Source of the DNA: Fasciolopsis buskii
Taxonomy: Eukaryota; Platyhelminthes; Trematoda; Plagiorchiida; Fasciolidae
Direction: 5' to 3'
Length of the DNA: 64,000 nucleotides
Assembly (NCBI GenBank): GCA_008360955.1
Contig: LUCM01008854.1
Location: forward strand, 28,571 to 92,570
Shown here: positions 1-13,100 of the stretch, piece by piece
Position numbering within the stretch: position 1 is the stretch's first letter
How the letters are laid out: each line of letters opens with the position of its first letter
Program-made: the position numbers and the translations under genes
The notes under the pieces: model-generated
Databases searched by the model: none
What the model saw: only the letters and a program-made list of their open reading frames with translations
What the model was told of the DNA's origin: nothing

Positions 1-3000
1 CATTAGGTCTCAGGCTAGTGGTGGATTTTTATTATTGTTTACCCTTGTTGTCAGTCACAGTGTGATAGCTGGACTGGAAATGTTTCATTGCTCAGGTCGT
101 TCGTACATTAATAATAATGATTTCGCTGATTACTTCAATCAGGGTTGCATCGGTCTGAAAGCAAACTAAGGAAAAAACAAATTGGTTGTGTTTTCCGCAT
201 ATTTAGCGTTAACTCTCCCACTTTGTGAATTATCTCTTGGTTTATTTTCAGTTTGAAAAATGAAGATTTATGTGTACTTATAAAGCAAATAATTTGTTTA
301 AAATTGACTCTGTTCAATAATGTTTTCACTAAATAGCTATGATATTCCTTTGAAAGTGAAATCCAGAACAGAAATGCGGTAGTCTCACAACGGGCTGGAC
401 GTACGCTTTGGACGTAAACTGATTAGGCAATGTGGATGAACGCATATTTGCTGTTTTACAAGGTTATGACCAAAATTGTCGAACGTTTTTTCACCTAATT
501 CCCTTCAGTGTGCAATATTAATACAGCAGAAGGAGATACACGCAACCTAGGAATCAAATAGAATTTTGCAAAAGTAAATTACAAGAAAGCGAGAGAATGA
601 TCTTATGCGGTTAGCTATCGGTATTAATATGTTTTTAAAGAAATTCACGTGTTTGGAGAAGGGTGACACACTGAAAACTGTCCCAAAAATGACCATGGAA
701 GAAGTGGAAACTAGTTCGAAAGTTTCGTAAAAACAGATATGAAGTCGTAATTACAGACAAAAAAAACTGGGACAGAATTCACGGCAGACAAAAATGTGCC
801 CATAATTCATCGATCTAATTCAAATTATCTATTGGCAAAATCAGACCAACAGAACGTAAGCGAAATGCAGACGCAGCGTTTTGCAAGCCAGCTACCAAAT
901 AAGTGTTCCGATGTTCTTCTCGACAGAGAACCATGAAACGTTGCGTTCCGGCTGGAAAAGACAAATGAAGAAATAAATCAGAGAGATCTACAGTCTGATC
1001 TGTGTTCAAGCGATGAAAAACTTAAATATTTGTCCATTTTCCTTTTGGTACTAGAGGGATCAGACATAAAAGGGCAACGAACAGTACTTGAGTATTGAGG
1101 ACAACAATTCATTCGGAAACAAATGATGACAAACAACTATTTGTACGATCGATCATAACATTGTCAGGGTACATTTACCACGGGTTTAGAAAGCCCGGTT
1201 ATTTTGACGAATTAACTGCAAACAAATGTACCACTGGTTTTTTTATAATGCAGGAAAGGGAATAAGTTATCTGCTTTTTCTTTGACTAGCCGATCGGCGA
1301 TCGATTACACCTACCGGCCCCTATTGCTCTTTCCCACTAACTTCATTAAGAAAAACCAAACTGAACAAGCAAAATTAAATCCTTTACATTGGTATTCTAT
1401 GATCAACGATTATTTTGTTTGTTAATCTGGATCATGGTTGCATTTTGACTTTCTCATGCTCACATTATCGACTGACACCATCGATGACACCATAACACTG
1501 TTGGTCTTTGATCAGTCTAATGTCTGCCGCCAATCAGTGTTCCTTTCAATCCGGGGTTGGTTTTTTATTTTGGACCCGGTTTTTACATTTATTGTAGAAA
1601 GGCTTCGTTGGAAACCCGGTATGAATTAGCACACATTCAGTGTTTCCGAAGCCTGCCCCGCTGATGATGAATGAATGAGGAACAACAAAAAGCTGTGTGC
1701 CAATTGCTCATTTGTGTGGATTCGATGGAGTCCATCCTATATGCCTTCAATGGGCTTTGTGTTCATTTCAACTGATTTCCCTCGGAAAGAAGACTCCTTT
1801 GGCTTTAGACAGTCATTAATTACCGGTAAAAATAAACTTTCACATAACATCCTTTTCTTTGGACCCATTTATTCATATCGGGTCTGAAACTTATGAATAC
1901 AATTGGGTGTTGATCTCACCAGTTGTTTGTTGAGTGCTTTTGCTGACTGGCATGACTAACCATACCAGCCGTCTGACTTTCGTTGTCTTCTCAACGTCAT
2001 TTGACTGATCTTTGGCCCAGTGACCCAGTGACACTGACGGCCTAGACTTGAATCGTCATTGAAATTCACAGTCTATCTTGACCTCCCATCCATGTACTTG
2101 GACTCTCGAACCGACCTTAATGGGTGTCTATATTCTTTAATTTTATTTGGCCGTGTGCGACTGGAAAACGTCCGTTATCCTAGGTTCCACAAAAGGGACA
2201 GTTACAGACGAAATAAAAAAGTAAAATTAATAACTTTGTTTTTCAACAGTGAACATGCAAGTAGACTAGACAAAGGCAGCACAAGCGGCATAGCTTATTA
2301 GCGATGGCTACCAATCTTTTGTTTATCACTATCACCAGTTTATAATCTTCTAAGAGTAGAAGAGAATTTATTTTCGCAAACTTGTTGAGAACACTTTCCA
2401 TCTCCTCGACCACTGACAATTTCAAATAATCGGGGACTGATTCGATCGAAGAAGCCGTACTTCAGCAAGAGTTTTCATAGACGAAAACACTAACGTTAAA
2501 TACTTTTCCTGCGATGTTGTTTTGAGACCCTAAACTTTGTCTTCATCGCTTATTGTTCGCAGTTGAAGACTTCAACCTACTTGCCGTTCAGTGCGGGTAT
2601 ATTTGGCAACAGATACAGCAGCCTGAAACATTTTTGACGGTTCAGGAGCACATCTGTTGAGAAATTCGTGTTGTTTATCCGTGCTGCTCGCTCAGGACAG
2701 AGAAAGCAGACTGGATTGAAAACTAAGGTCTGAGCGGTTCGTTGTACACGGTATTCTGTGCAAATACATATGGTCCAAAGCGCACTAGTTTCATGTACTA
2801 ACGGTTACGGTAAGTCGATTTTTCACCTGTGCCATAAATCACCTAAGGAAGTATTTCGAACAAAACGGTAATTTCGCTGTCAGACCTTTTTGTTCATAAT
2901 AACTACTTCTTTTGAACTCGGACTAAACAGTTCGTGTAAAACATCACGGCTGTCTAGGATCACCCAAAATACTGCTGATTTCATTCCTAAGGGTTCGTAT

Positions 3001-4241
3001 GTGACCCTAACGATTAACGACACATTACTCATTACGTAGTTCATGGGGAGTGCTGTGATTTCCAATAACATTAAACTTTTAACGTTTACCTTATTGTGGT
3101 ATGTTGTTACAGGTTTAGTTCGTCCTACAGCCAGTTCTGTTGTGATCTCCCTATTCGGTTCCGAGAATTCAGTGAACCACTTTACCAGAGCAAGACCTTG
3201 CGAAATTTCTGTTTCATGAAATTCTGACGAGTTACCTAGTTACAAGTTATGAATGATTGCATTTTACTCCAAATTGCTATTTGCTGTTGGTGAAATTGGA
3301 TTATCTGTCACTTGATATAACTTCAAAACCTTAAGTGAAACGTTGCAATTTACCGGAATGCACATCTTCCAAAATGAATCAATTGTATCATGATAACATT
3401 AGCCCAGAGACACACAGTTACCTTAAGACCAACCCCAGTGAGCTCCTCAGCAAAGGTATTTCCATGAATGAAAAGGTACTTGGCTATGTTGGCCAACATC
3501 TAGCTTGGTACGAATAACTGCAAATTCTGAAAAGTATTACTTTTGTTATGCATTTTCTCGCGTACAATATCAATCTGTTAAACGCTAGAACTAATCCAAA
3601 ACCAGTACTCAAAGTTTGTGCACCCAACACCGGCATGTCGTGATAAAAATTTTAATAAGGAAATTATGGACTTTGCGCACTCATTCAAGTTTGTATGGGG
3701 TAATTAAAACCAGAAAAATGGACTCTTCCGTTTATTTACTAACAGTTCCTTAGTCTGATTGTTGTATCTCATAAACATCACCGTACTACAAAGCCAAGGC
3801 GTAGTTTCCAGTAATTGGTTTGGCCGTGTGAAAAACTGTAAATTATTGGATTCACAAAACCCTATATATTCAATGATCACTGCTCAAATGATAATCTGCA
3901 TGCATGTTTATCTATTTCATCTTCTTTCTTAATCATTGTATTCAACAGTCAAACACGGCTGCTAGACGCTATCAGATCAAGGCAGAATCAAAAGTCAGTT
4001 TACAGACCGCGTAACATTCTGTCCCGCTCTGCCCAGAATAAGTTTGTTGATATTCTTTTTTCTTACTGGTATTACTATTACGAATATCATGTTCAAACTA
4101 TTTCAGTGACATAGTAACAAGCTACTCATATTCCTACTGATATTTTCAGATAAGAAAAATAGTATTGTTTGTCCATTCAGCATCTGACTACTGTGCAGCC
4201 CAACCACAGTCAGAAACCAAAAAAGTACTGTTGACCAGACC

Positions 4242-4303
4242 GGCGGTGGTCAAATGGACAGGTCTTTGACATTCTGAACTAGACCTCACGAGTTCTTGAA
4301 TAT
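4242..4303 (+). repeat. Possible tRNA-derived SINE head
   Basis: GGCGGTGGTCAAATGGACAG resembles a Pol III A box context. Forty-odd bases later GAGTTCTTGAA resembles a B box (GGTTCGAATCC consensus). A 6-bp stem AGGTCT/AGACCT lies between them. The opening ten bases recur at 57834 with a similarly placed B-box-like motif. No acceptor stem is visible, so it is not a tRNA gene. Confidence 0.25.
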
Positions 4304-6962
4304 GTTATACACTGTCATTTTGATAAAGAAGGAAACTAAAAGATGAGGGAAAATCAATATTTTTTTCCGACCGTTCGGTCTACGGTCTCATAATTTGTTC
4401 ACAATCTCCCTCAGATTAATCGAAAATAAAGTGCTCTTATGTTCAATCATCATCACCAGGCAATCCGGAATATTGCACAGAGGAGATTATTGACGATTCT
4501 CTACTGAGGAATATGCGGGTCCTAGTTTTACTATGACGTTCTCCAAGTTGAATAGGGTAAAGCTGTACTTCAGTCAGCTTACCACGGTTTTTGAGTGTTC
4601 CTCTGGAATTGTTAAATGTCTGTTCATTCCGTGCCTCTCTAAATTCATTAGCCTTAGGGGAATTCTTATCGTAAACTTATAGATTTCAAGATGGTGTACA
4701 TTCCATTATTGCTTTCCGCTACTCATTTGTACCGTTTCTAGTTCCCCTCCTGGACGAACAAAAGCGTGTGAGTTCTAGTTGCGTTAACCGAGCTAACAAG
4801 TATTCACTTTTATTGTTTGGTTTAATTTATATCAGTGCTTCTAGCACAAGTGAGGATCCTGTGTTATACAAAGACGCAATTTCTGTTAGACTAAAAGTCA
4901 TTGTTTTTAAAGGTACCCACTGACTGCCTTCCGTATTGTCTAAAAGCTAATGACATGACACACGAACTGCTCACATCTTCAAATTAGGCAAAATCTCGTC
5001 TTCGTATCCATTCTCTTCACAACAATCCTTGCTTTGATGCACCCATAAGTGATTTCTTTTCATGGCTTTGCCCCAGGCCTTCCATTTTTCATGTAACGAA
5101 GCTGTTTGTTGGAACCCTGTATGTCATCTTCAACTTCACTATTATCACGGTCCCGAAATTAGTGGTATAGTTTCCTCATCAAAACCCAAGCTACTGAGAA
5201 TGGCAGAATAGTTTGCATAAAAGCTGCTTTTAAGTCCAGAACAAAGAAAACCATTTCTTTTGTTCTTCACAGGGATTAAGCGTTTAAATGTCTCTGCCAG
5301 AAAGTTTTGGCAAACCATGAATTCTAATCTCCTTCGGAAAGTTTAAGAATTTTGCTTGGACAGAAGATCAAACAAAAATACGATGAGGTCGACCTGACCA
5401 CCTTAGAGTTTTGTTTATTCATCCATGCAAACTGGAATTATAGAAAATTCCAGACGGACAAATTTTGGGTGGAAATACTTCATTGCAGTTCAATTTGCCA
5501 ACTCTTCAGATGAACAGACATAGACAATAAAAAGGTGCACGTACAAATAGATACACAGAGTTCCACAGAAGCCAAGTATCTATTCACAAAAATGCGCACT
5601 CACACTTAACAAAGTGCTTACTGACATGTGCATAGAATCATGCGAAAACCAATTCTCCCCTAAATGGGAAGCATAATCGAGCGAACTAAGAGTGTGCAAA
5701 AAGCTTACATTAACCAACTTAATAAGTAACAGGAAATCTGTGCACGTATTAGCTTTTCATTAGATGTTCAGTCATATTTACGGTAGGATAAGTGAAAGCA
5801 TTTCCGTCGCCCAACAACGGAGAACGTTGAAAATGGGAAATTTGGCATCGATAATGGCGTGCTGTTTGATGGAACCGACAGTAGACTGTTGGAGCAACTG
5901 AGTCAAACGTAATATTCATGCAGAAGATATAGACTAGATTGTTCTGAATAATTATATATGTTTATATCAACTGCTCATGTGTATTCAACTGACCTCTTGA
6001 TAAGCACGCTAATGCAGTGACTTTTGCGGTTCCTAATAACATGCTTGTCATATGATCTAGTTTAGTCAAGCACACGAAACAAACAAGTTCATTGAGCCAC
6101 CTAAAAACTGCTCGATGCTTTAGTTCATCCACTGACCGATAGTCCCGCGTCGAATTCGTTGTCTACCAGCAGAATTAAGCGAATGTGATGTTCATCTCAT
6201 TGGATAAAACGCCATTTTCTTGGAATCTACCCCTCTCCGCGTTCCTTTCAGAATTTGATGTCTTTCGATAATAGGTATTGAGATATGGAAAATGTGAAGC
6301 GAACTCAAATCTATTGGTCAAGACGCTGGTACCCAATCAGTGAAAACCTTGCCAGAATTAGGCTGAACAGAACCAACTTCTCTCATATCCTTTTAGGCAA
6401 ACCTGCCATCACCTACCGGTTTGGATTATTCTCATTGAGTTACGGTGGCTAATTAGAAGTCAGCATCGAGAGTGCACAAAACGTGTACTTATCCTTCATA
6501 TTACTGTGTGATCGGTGTTACTCTGTAGCCAATTAGCTACCGAGTTACTGACTTGTCAGAGGGACAGTTGGACACCGGAACAGATGGTAAACTGGTTCTA
6601 AACTGTCAGTTGCTACTGTTAGCTCTGAGTCAAACGGACGATCACTGTTTCATATGTTGTGAACTCCGTACGTTGGTTTCCGAAATGCATTCGTGAATCA
6701 CTGACAGCACGTGAACCTGATTCATGAAGTCACCTTTGTGCAAAATATTTTTCTTGATTGACTGAACTGAATAAAATCAGGAGAGTATTCCAGCACAGGG
6801 GTAACTAGCTAAGAGGATTTAGGGAAAGGTGCGCTAATTCTATTGTTAAAACCAAACTCCTTTTCAGTTTACACAAGATTAATATCCAAAACTAGCCTGT
6901 GAGGCAATTATCTTTTTGTCTTTTTTCTAACCACCGAGGAGTGCAGATACAGGTTTCAAAAG

Positions 6963-6963
6963 T

Positions 6964-7042
<79 letters not shown>

Positions 7043-7112
7043 GTCTATCTATCTAATACCCGTCCTTAAAGCGATCTATCTATTTATCTCTCCGTCTATC
7101 TGTCTATTTGCT
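6963..7112. repeat. (CTAT)n microsatellite
   Basis: A perfect tetranucleotide tract of about 19 CTAT units runs to 7040. One CTGT interruption follows, with further units to about 7054, and a decaying tail (CTAT/CTGT/CTCC) continues to about 7112. Confidence 0.97.
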
Positions 7113-10100
7113 AATCAGTCAAACTGTATACCTTAAAATAATTAGGTCAGTTCAGACAGCAGGGTTGTTTTCCGCAAAAATGATTCACATTTTAGCATAC
7201 TTTTGGGAGCTAGTCGTAAAGTTCGTTTTGGGTTCCATAAATGCTGGATAATTTAGGGAAGGATAGTAGACTCTTTCCAACGGGGAAAACTTTCAAAAGC
7301 TCTCATCAAGGTTGCCTTTTGATTAGATAAACCAACCCGCGACCAAACAGCAAAGTTGGTTGAAATGAGGTTTCCAGTCCTGTTTGCAACAAATCATATT
7401 GTAAATTTTTACAGATTTTCCATTTCGAATCATTACCGCCTCCACGGGATACTGTACCCACGGGAAATCCTTACCCAACACCCTGAGACAAAATTAGTGA
7501 CAAGATATTATGATCGGCCAAATTCACTGTGTGGACAGAAATTCTTAGTGATTAAATTCAATCAGTTTTGAAAGTCCGAAGTAGAATGTATGAGATTTAC
7601 AATGCCAATCGCAAAACAACAGTGAAATTTAGTGTTCCTTTCAGGTAGTGTGCAAACGGACAGTAAAATGTGTAGCCAACACTGGGTGACAAAGTTTTGC
7701 ACAAACCTTTCATTCGGCAAACCAGTTGGCTGATGTGTTCTTGTTTATTTTGCGCATAGTTATGGACCGGAAGAAGAACGCTTTTGCTATCGTTTGAGTA
7801 ATTGTTTTGACAAACTAAACTGCCTATGATTGATTGAATTCGGTGAGCGGTTGTTACAAAGTATGGGTGGAACAATCTACGGTGCAGTAAGGATAACCGA
7901 CCAATGGCACAAATCATAAACACCATGCACGATTATCTCATTCTTGTTGGTAATGGCACTTCCGTAATGCAGTACGATGGTGACCTGGAAAGGACGATTA
8001 CGTCTCCACAGTCGTAGTGATTAGCCCATCCGTGTATACGTCACAAAAGTTTGTCGGACATCAAAATCAGGCAGCGGTTGTCATTATTTTGCTTGTTCAT
8101 AAGTTTACTGAAATTTCTGTTAACTTCTGCATGAGGGGAGAAACTTCCATGGGGAACTGTGAAGTGATAAATAGTAAAATTAGAAACAATGACGGCTGAA
8201 GAGGGAGATCTGAGATTTTATATCTGATGGCGTTTTGATTTTTAATCATACATGTCTGGCGTCCGCTTCCCAAAAAATAAAATAATGCAAAAAATATAAG
8301 AAATAACAAATTTACTGAACTTACTGACAAAGTGTTTTCGATGCATACTTCGAAGCTTCCTCTTGTTTGCTTGTCCGTGTGTATGTGTACATGATGCCAG
8401 TCTTGACCACTTCGACCATTTTGTATCCCAGTTTAGTTAAGTAAATCGTTGTTCTAGTATTGTATCCTGTCCAGTTGTCAAATTTGACTAAATTTAAAGA
8501 AAGACCGGAAACGTCAGCATAGTTTCTTCTTACGCACCCGAATATCCTTTAAGGAAATGAAGATTTTTTCCAATTCTCAGGAAGGGAACTTTCCGGACAG
8601 AAAGATTTGTATAAGAATCGTCGATCATCATTCTTCCTATGGTCTGGGTCGTAACAAATGGGAAATATTATAACAAATTTCGTTAAAGATAGCCTTTACA
8701 TGCAAGAGGCTTGCTATCAATAAACCCACAAACTAACTAAATTTTGCATGCATTTGCGTCAAAATCTATTAGAAGAACCTTTATTGTAGCAAAACGATCG
8801 GTACATCCAAAACGGAGGCAGATTTCATTAAATTTGGGAATGCAAAAATCCAAATGGCTCCCACTCATACAGTCAATATCGACCCAGTTTGAGGCTATAG
8901 TAATTTTAAAAGCTTCATTTACTTAGGCTGCATTTGGGAAAGTCATCACTCATGGTAGTCGGTCGTGGATGGCAGTGTGACCATGTCAAGTCAAAAGACA
9001 AAAGCACAGTGTTAGATAGCTGTGATCATAAACCGACTGTTTTTAACCAACTCGCATGTATTTACTGCGCGTACGAACTGCATCTTGGACGGCTTAAGCG
9101 TGCATAGTACAAATCAATACTAGTAAGGTTGAAACATGTGTTCAGTCAACTTTTAGAATCAATGCACTTGGACTAATATGATCCGATTTTGGTTGATACA
9201 TTGTACTAAACAGTGAAAAGAGAAGAAACTTTCAACGATCATAAACCAGAAGGACACTAGAAAACGGAAAATATTTCTGATGAAAGAACGCTGCGGTTTC
9301 TTTTCACATTCGTCAACGCTTCCAAATGTTACACTGAGAAAACTCGTGGATCTGAGCCAGTTAACAAAACTTGAAATAGTGAAAACCGTCCCCCGGTTAG
9401 GGTTTTTCTACCCTATAGCTGTATCAGAGACCAATCACCATGATTCTTTTAGCATCTGTATCTGCCTTCATGAAAATCCTATGCCGAGACAGTCTGTCTG
9501 CTCACTTGTGCGACACAAGTTCACAAATACTTCCATTCTGTTCTCTGGTTCGATTTCTAATGACATTTGTGTATTATCGTCACGAAATTAATTACATCAT
9601 TTTTGGTTAGAAATCGGAGCTGACTGAGTACGGTAGGACCTTCAAGTAGAATAATGATGTCTATAAAGAACTCAAAAAAACCGAAAACCAAAATAACAAA
9701 TTACTCAGGAAAAGATATAAATCACAATAACTACTAATGCGTGATGGTCTGCAGTTTCGGCATACATTGTGTTTACTTAGGATGACCAACCAAGAATCAT
9801 CCAGATTCTTTACTAAATTATTGTGCACCAATAAGCTCATTGCTATTAGTTGATCTTACTTTACTAGGTTAAACTTAACTACATCCTTTGCAAAACTTTC
9901 GTTTTGTGATCGGTTGAACTTAATTCAAAAGCGTTCTGTTTTTATGCAAATAAATAGGGTAAATATTTGTTTATTATGAGATGTGCAACGCTAAATTTGA
10001 GCACATCACTATTCCTTGAGGAACTGTAGTGGCGAGTTTACCAATTAGACAGTGTCTAGTCGCTTTTAAAAGAAATAGATATTTGGGTGAGAATCTCACA

Positions 10101-13100
10101 TCCCTGTCAATAATTAGGATTCGGAACATCGGTAATCCTTGCCGCTATTTGTAAATGTCAAACTTTGAGCCAGAAACCGGTGTAATCAACATAATTTGCG
10201 GTTTATTTCTTTCAGCCAATCATATGATTCTATGGTCACCAAGTGCTGGGCATGAAACATTTCATTCTGTCATCTTTGTTAAACTTTACTGTCTGATGAT
10301 GTTTTCATTTTCGAAGCTAATGACAAATCCGTTATACTAGTGGATAATCTGGTATTGTTTTTTTTCTGTAGAGAACAGAATGTCTTTTTAATTTTGACCG
10401 AAAAGTCTCAGCCCACAGTGGCGAGCATGGCTGTTTAGACCAAACCTTTTTTTCTCTATGCGATTTTACATTTGGTTTTGGTGAGAACAAACGGGAAAAT
10501 ACCGCTGAGTTTTATTTGTTCCTTTTATAATTCTCATTACTTGGGACCACGATAAATGGCAAAAAGATTTTTAATTTTATTTAAAGACATAACGGAAGTA
10601 AGCTGATCTGTTCGTCGCTTTTCCACGCGCATAGCAGCATTCCCTCACTCGTTATGATGGTTGGATCACGAACATCACTCTTGTTGAATTTGTGTACTGA
10701 TTTCACATGCGTTTGAAATGTTTGTTCTGTGTGTTATTATCGCTGTTAGACTTTGTGAATATGATACTGAATTGATAGTGGCCGGAATGTACCATCCGAT
10801 TTGTTGAACTAGGCCCTACATGACACATTTTTCGGACAGACATTTCATGGTCTTCGATTGTCAGTTTTTGTTCACGATTTCATTTTATCAAGTTCTGAGA
10901 GAGAATTTTTCGGACGAATTCGACTACTGATGCATTAGTTGTGTCACCTCGTATTTATACGAGAAACGGAGCAGCTAGAGTTAGCCAAGTACGCTGAGAC
11001 ATTCTTCGGGGCAATACTTCGAGAATTGTCGTAAGAGTTTTCCACGGTAAAAGATCAGATTTTGCAGCTTTTTCGCTTAATTACAATCCGATGGAATTGA
11101 CCACCAGTTATTCTTACTACTGAAGAGGCTGAACTCAGAGAAATTTGCAAAATTTAGACTTAGGTTTTGGAAAATACTGAGCAAGTGATTTATCCAGTGC
11201 AGTTTAATATACAAGAATAAATCATGGAGTGATTCGCAGCGATTACAATGTTTTTCGACAGAACCAAAGGACCTTATTGGTAAGAAATCCATACATGTTG
11301 CTGAACCGATTTCTTCATGGAAAATCTGGCTAAAAATGATTATTTTTAACCGACAAAGATGACGTTTTTCTTCACCATTCCTTAGCTACACAAGGACTAG
11401 CTTACCTTTTACACTTCACCTGGTCAGTATACTTTTATGCCTTGGCATCTGCAATTTTAACAAGTGAAACGATATGAGCAATAGATCACATTTTGCCTAC
11501 CAGAAAAATACTGAATACTCCTAATTGCATTTTCTTACACTTTGTCCTGCTATATGACAAGCTATTTTAAATTACTTATTTACTAAGCTCTACGTTTCCA
11601 GTGGCAGCAATAATATGCCAAACTTCCCGGTCACCGTGGGTGATCTTTTCCAGTGCACCAATATATCAATCATCAATTATGCTTTTTGATAAATACGTAC
11701 TTTTGTAAAACATCATGGTTCACCCCTGACATCACTCGGATGAGATATCATAAAGATGGGGTCACATAAAGTGTATGCTGACAGTTGAGTTTCCTATCCC
11801 ATCCCCTTACAATAAGAAGCACTTGGAACGCAGTAGTGTTGTTCTAAACAACACTGAAATGCCTGAGAAGGTCCCTTGAAAGGAATGTCCACTGACATTC
11901 TAGTAAAAAATAAGACTATGTAGAAATTTTATTGTTAAACACAAGAGCTAAACTAAGTATTTGTCAAACTGGTTTTCCTTCTGGTCAAGAGTTTTCATGA
12001 CAGGTCGTGTGAGCAAATGAAACTGAGATAGAAGCTCTTTAAGGTTGTTCTCAAGCAAAGTACGTCTCACTTTCTAACAGCAATTGCATGACTGATTTTT
12101 GCTGACAACTGAGCTGCTCTGAATGAAACCAGTCAGGAATGAAGTTTTGCACATCACGCGCTCTTACTTTTGCAACATGACAGGTGGGGAGTGAGCAATT
12201 TTACAACTGAACGTCATCATTTTCGTTTTAAATTATTATTCTGTACCCCCCCCCAAAGCACTTCAGGCAATGTAATTTAAAATATTTATGTTGGCTTAAT
12301 GCTAAACTTTTAGTCAGGGCGGTCCCAATTTCCGGAACGGGAGGTTGTTCTGCAAGGTAATTGTCAGTTGGCCAGTCAGAAAATACAACTAAATAATACT
12401 TCGAAATTTTTCTTTTCAAAATATCTCCCAAAATGCTTCTTCCTTCTTTTAATATTGTCAGAATCGCTCACAGGATATCCATCACAGCTAGTGACAATCA
12501 TTCTCTGGGCCAGTTTGCTTTAGGTTACCGGGCATCTGAATCCAAGTACAGGATCAAAGAAGTCGGCATTGCTTTAGCTCGGCAGTCCCTGAGAGTCAAG
12601 ACCATGTGTCTTCTTTGATCTTCACCAACGTGTGTTGGTAATGGCTCTTTAAACGACCAAGCATTGTTTACCGGACCACTTTCTGTCACTTTTCTAATAA
12701 GTCGAACTTGATTGCTTGATCAAATGTAAGCTCGATATGGACCTTTATGCTTGCGATTCCTCGATGGCACTCTTTTTACCCTCTTGTTCTCCGCAAAACC
12801 AGTAATTTGTGTTTGTTCACTGACAAAGGATCAAAAAGAAGCAAGCCACTAGCAATTTTCTATCGGAGTAAAATGAGCAATGTTAACTTGAAATATCTGC
12901 AAATCCGACCGAAATGTCTGTATTTGAGAGGAAAACTGTCGTTGTTATCGCATAACAGAATATATTTGGTAAAATTAGGCCGTAGTCAGTCAATGTTGGG
13001 CTAAAAAGCTGATTTATTCCCAAACTCGTATTTGTTTGCTTTAACTAAGTGGAAGAGTCTTGTAGCGCCTTACGTCAAGTCTGTGGATAGAAAATCACAA

